This document shows, in pieces, positions 60,259-64,000 of a stretch of DNA of 64,000 bases. Under the pieces are notes generated by a model. It was not told the DNA's origin and ran no database searches. It saw only the letters and a list, made by a program, of their open reading frames with translations. This stretch comes from Prorocentrum cordatum (lineage: Eukaryota > Sar > Dinophyceae > Prorocentrales > Prorocentraceae), in the NCBI GenBank assembly GCA_963575745.1, contig CAUYUJ010014002.1, forward strand, positions 413,320 through 477,319. Direction: 5' to 3'. Made by a program: the position numbers and the translations under genes. Within the stretch, counting starts at the first letter, position 1; each line of letters starts with the position of its first letter.

Positions 60259-60367
60259 GACTTCCTGCCGGGCACCACCACGGGCGTGTCGGCCGCGGAC
60301 CGCGCCGCCACCGCGCGGGCGTTCTGCGATCTCTCGAACAAGCCGGAGTCGTTCTCCAAACCCGGCC
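60259..60367 (+). CDS. ribB: 3,4-dihydroxy-2-butanone 4-phosphate synthase, exon B
   Basis: The frame DFLPGTTTGVSAADRAATAR then AFCDLSNKPESFSKPG matches RibB's core block G-T/V-TTG-(V/I)-SA-x-DR and the following 'P-x-x-F-x-x-PGH' with no gaps. The Thr of TTG and the Arg of SAADR are family active-site residues. The acceptor is GCCCCAG|GAC (60258/60259). The end is placed at GGCC|GCGGGC, a GC donor: this leaves one C, which with AC or AT from the next exon would make the catalytic His of 'KPGH'. That is inference. Exons for the C-terminal third (…FPLRA…G-HTEA…) were searched for and not found before 64000. Confidence 0.9.
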
Positions 60368-60400
60368 GCGGGCCGAGCTCGAGCTGCGCCTCCACCTCTT

Positions 60401-60436
60401 CCTCCTGGTCCTCCTCCTCCTGCTCCTCCTCCTCTC
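60401..60436. repeat. Short CTC run
   Basis: Degenerate CTCCTC just after exon B; its end provides the 7-bp target of the next MITE. Confidence 0.8.
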
Positions 60437-60599
60437 TAGGTCCGAGCGGGTGGGTTCGGAGGAGCCGCATCGCCGATGCACTGGCAATGCGGTTCGATGT
60501 GGAGCCCGAGTTTCTCCACGCCGACGTCGGCGATGCATCGACGACGTCGCTGATGCATCGCCGACTCCATCTACTCGGACCCCATCTGGGAGGACTCTA
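60437..60599. mobile_element. MITE family 1, copy 3 (7-bp TSD)
   Basis: Starts TAGGTCCGAGCGGGTGGGTT (left end diverged) and ends, inverted, with TAGAGTCCTCCCAGATGGGG then TCCGAGTAGATGG. The flanks TCCTCTC (60430-60436) and TCCTCAC (60600-60606) agree at six of seven bases. The interior has GCATCGCCGATGC units. It begins 69 bp after ribB exon B. Confidence 0.82.
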
Positions 60600-60644
60600 T
60601 CCTCACCCTCCTCCTTCGCAGAATGAGAAATCATCACAAACAGA

Positions 60645-60795
60645 ACCTTCCGGAGCTCCGCGCGGATGTCTCCGATCTGCGCCAGGCCCCCCCCCTTGCA
60701 GCGCCTCAGGCGCCACCCTTGGCGTGCCCCACGCGCCAGGCAGGGTGGTTCAGCGCAGATCCGGGACATCCGCGCGGGCCTGCCAACGTGTATGT
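60645..60795. mobile_element. Family-5 inverted-repeat element, copy 2
   Basis: GAGCTCCGCGCGGATGTCTC, GATCTGCGCCAGG, GGCGCCACCCTTGGCG, ACGCGCCAGGCAGGGTGG and GACATCCGCGCGGGCC, in the same order as 5346-5495. Confidence 0.75.
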
Positions 60796-61324
60796 CTATC
60801 CAGCTTTTTTTATTTACCGTGGGGAGCAGAGGAATTCCTAAGGTTTCCTAAGGATTCGTGTGGATTCCTAGGATGCCGAGGATGCCTTAGGAATCGCTGT
60901 TAGGTTGCTTTGCCGGGATAATCTTTTACCGTGGGGAGCGGGGGAAGCGCGGGGCCCGCCGAGGCTCCCCAGCTGGCCCTGGGCGCGCCCACACCTGGCC
61001 GACGATCGGCGGAGGTCGTGGAATGGGGGTGGCAATTCGCTGGGGCCCCTGGCGCACTCCTGTCCCCGGCTGCGGCTCTGGGCCTGGGCGTGCTGGGGAC
61101 TCTCGCACCTCCCTTTCTGAAGAGGCGTGAGGTCCAATCCTACGACTTCACCTCTCCCCCCTCCTCGCCAGAGCCCAGAGCTCCATCGAGCTGACTGCTC
61201 CAGTCCCCGCGCTCTGCCTCGATTGTGGCTTCCAGGGCCCGCTTCTTCCAGGGCCAGTGTCGTACGGGCCCTGGGGTCATTATCTGATGGGCCTGCTTTC
61301 CACCACCACCACCACCATAAGTTG
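60796..61324. repeat. Unassigned; AGGATTCCTAAGG words at its start
   Basis: 60830-60900 has AATTCCTAAGG, TTTCCTAAGGATTC, GGATTCCTAGGATG and GCCTTAGGAATC, mutually inverted. GTTTACCGTGGGGAGC-like words occur at 60815 and 60928. The rest has no gene. Confidence 0.5.
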
Positions 61325-61412
61325 GAGGGGGGAAGGAGGACGACGACGAGGAGGAGGAGGACGAAGAGGAGGAGGAGAAAACGGTGGAGGAGGAGGAGGA
61401 GGAGGAGGAGGA
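61325..61412. repeat. (GGA)n/(GACGAG)n block within an inverted ACCATAAGTT pair
   Basis: GGA-rich block. CACCACCACCACCATAAGTT (61301-61320) is inverted at 61427-61446 (AACTTATGGTTGTGGTGGTG), and GGGCCTGCTTTCC/GGAAAACAGGCCC extends the stem. The whole unit, 61288-61462, is a stem-loop-like element. Confidence 0.8.
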
Positions 61413-61462
61413 CCCCCTCCCCCCAAACTTATGGTTGTGGTGGTGGTGGAAAACAGGCCCAT

Positions 61463-61915
61463 CATTATCAACGGATCCGGGACGAACAACTCTTCATGTG
61501 GAAAGGGTCGAGACATTTGAGGTCGCGGATTGGAAAAGACAATCGTCGGATGTTTGGTAGTGTTGGTTCTTGCATCGGTACGCTTGCGCTCCATCGTCTC
61601 CTGGCTCGTGACGCACTGCGGGGCTTCTGCACAGAAGTCCTCTGGACCTAGTGGTTGCATGGATTGCCGCTTCGTCGATGTTTGTTTTCTGGTGGATGTT
61701 GTCCCTTCCCCCTCTCCAGACGTCCTGGTGAGGGCAGGCCAAGGCACGGTAACTTCCAGTGTCCCGTCTCAGAGTCTAGGCCCCTAATTATAGGAACGCG
61801 CCGCGGCACATATTCGCCGTAGGGGCACAGCTGTGTGGGTGGACTTCTGACTTCGTCGTGGTTCGCTCTCCTGGCCCCTCAGACCTCCTCCTCGCCAGAC
61901 CCCTTCTCGCTTCAC
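61463..61915. other. Unassigned stretch
   Basis: 61470-61515 has family-4 words (GATCCGGGACGAACAACTC, AAAGGGTCGAGACAT). No gene. Confidence 0.4.
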
Positions 61916-62040
61916 ACCAGGTCACACCTCACAGTCTTCCGCGCTGGAGGGGGCACTCGCCGGGCCCCGGGGGCATCAGAGGCCGACTCAGGAAGACGGC
62001 CCGCCCCGCGGGGAAGTGGTCGAGACAGGCCTGGGAACAA
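61916..62040 (+). repeat. Family-4 dispersed repeat
   Basis: GGGGGCACTCGCCGGGCCCC, GGCCGACTCAGGAAGACGGC, CCGGGGAAGTGGTCGAGACA-like order. Confidence 0.65.
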
Positions 62041-62489
62041 ATGAGCGAACACTCATGCCAGATTCATCTGTCAACGCCTCCCTCTCCCCCCCAATGTTCA
62101 AAGTTGGCGGTGGGCCTGATGACGCGCACTTCGACCGCAGCCTCCCCCACGCGTGCCAACATTGAGTTTGGGGGGAGGGGGAGTGTTCAGTACTTGTTTC
62201 CCTCTACCGGATTCTTGGGGCCCACGTCACCAGCAGAGGCAGCGACGCCGGAGGAGGTGGTCCTCCCCGCCCCTCCTGGATTTTTTTCACCCGCTGGGCG
62301 GCCTCCCCGGGGCGCTCGCGTGCTGAGCCGCCGAGCCGTCGAGGACGTTCGGCCGCAGCGCGGCCTCCGAGCAGGGAGCAGGACGCTTAACATCTGACGC
62401 CGCGATCTGTTCGGTGAGGACGCTGTTCCTCAGTACATCGCCGTGACGAAAGTTTCTTTCAATTTGCCTTTTGGAATGACGCGCTCGTG
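62041..62489. other. Unassigned stretch
   Basis: 62260-62400 resembles the family-2 interior only weakly (GGGCGGCC, CGAGCCG). No gene seen. Confidence 0.4.
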
Positions 62490-62638
62490 CGGAGTAGTTC
62501 GGAGTAGTTCTAGTAAAACTACTCCCCGCGCGCAATCGCATCCCGCTCGGTAATTTATATGGTTTGGCGCGGCGTTGTTTCCGATCCCGTTCTGGGGTAA
62601 CAGAGTTATGAACGTCTCCGGGATCGGAAACTACTCCG
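62490..62638. repeat. Nested inverted repeat with CGGAGTAGTT ends
   Basis: CGGAGTAGTT at 62490 and 62500 pairs with AACTACTCC at 62517 and again with AACTACTCCG at 62629-62638. Inside, GTTTCCGATCCCG pairs with CGGGATCGGAAAC. About 150 bp; possible foldback element. Confidence 0.7.
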
Positions 62639-62814
62639 CCGAATGATCCCAGCATCATGTCATGTTACGGATCTTGAGAGGGATGGGAGAAATCTTCATC
62701 AGAGCAAATTGAAGAATTTTTTGTCACGGCTGTGTATGTGCCTCTGGATGCCGGCTTCGGACCCCGAAGCCGACAGACAGTGATCTCGCATGCAGGGAAC
62801 GGGCCCCGGCGGAA
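62639..62814. other. Unassigned stretch
   Basis: No gene or array seen. Confidence 0.4.
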
Positions 62815-62965
62815 GGGGCTCCTGGGCGCGTCTCGCCGTTGTCGGGCCTCTGGGGCCCTCTGCGCGCCGCAGGACCTTCGAGGACCGGCTCGGGATGAAG
62901 AGCTGGTAATGCGGGGGTGGACGGAACCACCACCTGGACACGTCGATTAGCGAATTGTCCGTTTT
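62815..62965 (+). repeat. Family-4 dispersed repeat
   Basis: GGGCCTCTGGGGCCCTCTGC, GACCTTCGAGGACCGGCTC and GGGATGAAGAGCTGGT in order. Confidence 0.7.
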
Positions 62966-63384
62966 CGGTTCTCGACAGGGCGCCGCGGCCGTCATTTTCC
63001 AGGCTTGCGCCCGCCATGTCTGGGCCCGAGGTCGTTTTCACTAAACCACGTTCGTTTTACTAGAGGGGGGTTCTGTCCATCCCCGATGTTTCTCTCATGG
63101 CGAATCTCTGGGACGAAAGACCAAACCCCATGGAATCCTTGGAGGTGTCAGTGTGGCCATGTCTTGACAAAGCCGAGCTGCCTGGTGGTTGGGGATCGAG
63201 GTTCCAGGATCTAGGGCTGTCGGACGTATTCGGATGAAGGGGGAGCAGGAGCAGAAGGAGGAGGCGGAGAGGATTTGGAGGGCCAGGGTAAACTCAATAT
63301 ACACCAACGGTGCTGCAACACACCTTCCCTTGCCAGTCCCAAGGCTGCTGCCTTCAAGCCCTTGCAAGTCAGGCCAGGAACTTT
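62966..63384. other. Unassigned stretch
   Basis: CACTAAACCACGTTCGTTTT region and GC-balanced DNA. No gene supportable on either strand. Confidence 0.35.
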
Positions 63385-63560
63385 GGCGTAGCGCGTGGTG
63401 TCGCTGGCTATGGCCCACAATGCTTCAGACTGACACGCCAACCACGTCCCAGTCCACAAGCGTCGACATCCAGAGCTTGACACGCGATCAGCTCGCAGGG
63501 CAGAACGTTTCGCCCGGGCCGCCGCCGCGACATGGTAAGCACACGTTCCCGACAGTCTTT
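63385..63560. mobile_element. Family-2 MITE, copy 5
   Basis: Left GGCCAGGAACTTTGGCGTAG then CGCGTGGTGTCGC. The right end, inverted, is ACTGTCGGGAACGTGTGCTT then ACCATGTCGCGG. The interior is GCGTCGACATCCAGAGCTTG, as in the other copies. Confidence 0.7.
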
Positions 63561-64000
63561 TATTGGAGAGGCCTTACGGCTGGTGCCGCTGACCCTGAAC
63601 GACGACGACGACGACGACGACGACGACCACGATTTTTGTTGAGAAACAAAACGTTCTTGAAATACGAGCGTGCCATCAGCGTGCCGTACAGGAGGGAGCC
63701 CCTTTTCGAACAGCAACCGCCCCGTACCGTCCGCGTCGTTGTTTGACGAACCATGGGAGGCAGGACCATTGGGTCCAGCTCGGTGCCAAGTGAGAGCTCC
63801 ACTTGACAAGGAGCCGACCTCCACCTGTGCAGCCATATGAACATCCCTGTGCGGGGGTAGAGAAACGTTGTCGACCTCCCGAGGGGTGTCCGTATTGGCA
63901 TGGAGCCACCCTCCATCCGTGCGACCGTTGCCGAGTGAAATCGCCGGCCGGTACAGCACGCACACCATGATGAGAGATTGGCCCGCTGCCGGGGGCCCCA
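63561..64000 (-). other. Unassigned frame running toward the right edge
   Basis: A minus frame from 63968 (…RPAISLGNGRTDGGWLHANT…, …GTGRLLFEKGLPPVRHADGT…) has balanced composition and may be a gene or transposon piece, but no family is recognised. (GAC)n lies at 63601-63632. Confidence 0.3.

Overview
This window reads as nuclear DNA of a dinoflagellate. The evidence is the sequence itself. Copies of the dinoflagellate trans-spliced leader (…CCATTTTGGCTCAAG) sit in front of two gene remnants at 42569-42584 and 52887-52919, the second as a tandem pair. Two decayed LINE retrotransposons have the RT and post-RT signatures common in dinoflagellate genomes. The DNA is GC-rich, the exons have almost only G or C at third codon positions, and they are very short and separated by kilobases of repeats. 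Most of the window is microsatellite, minisatellite or short inverted-repeat element. I see no rRNA, tRNA, CRISPR or bacterial operon structure. Species cannot be fixed from the sequence.

The best gene is on the + strand: three exons of 3,4-dihydroxy-2-butanone-4-phosphate synthase (RibB/RIB3, riboflavin synthesis), at 45963-46110, 51467-51547 and 60259-60367. They join in frame across introns of about 5.4 and 8.7 kb. The 5' end and the last third of the gene are not seen. A second gene of unknown function has two exons at 3562-3711 and 5149-5301, also joining in frame. For these three introns, donor and acceptor carry the same short direct repeat (GAGGACGCC, GAAGGAC, GGAC), as if each intron had been inserted with a target-site duplication. 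A cysteine-rich gene with a double spliced-leader relict (52887-54263) lies nested inside the second ribB intron.

Layout: 1-3.5 kb GA repeats, a 7-bp-TSD MITE, a 148-bp hairpin and tandem dispersed repeats; 3.5-5.3 kb unknown gene X exons; 5.3-8.9 kb inverted-repeat elements and CTC blocks; 8.9-9.9 kb about 1 kb of TATG repeat; 10-13.6 kb degenerate repeats; 13.6-15.75 kb LINE remnant (-); 16-17.3 kb unassigned coding-like frames (+); 17.5-23.2 kb MITEs, CTC and GAC/GTC blocks; 23.2-28.1 kb near-full-length dead LINE (+); 28.2-39 kb low-complexity DNA with scattered dispersed repeats; 39.5-41.7 kb unassigned frames; 42.6-43.8 kb HET/LRR-like retro-pseudogene; 44.2-45.85 kb 111-bp minisatellite; 46-60.4 kb ribB exons and intron contents, including a 1.7-kb TATGAGCCC satellite; 60.4-64 kb more MITEs and unassigned DNA.

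Nothing here looks like a working accessory system. The most informative signals are the ribB exon set, the direct repeats at intron ends, the nested retrogene, and at least three non-autonomous DNA-element families with recognisable ends.
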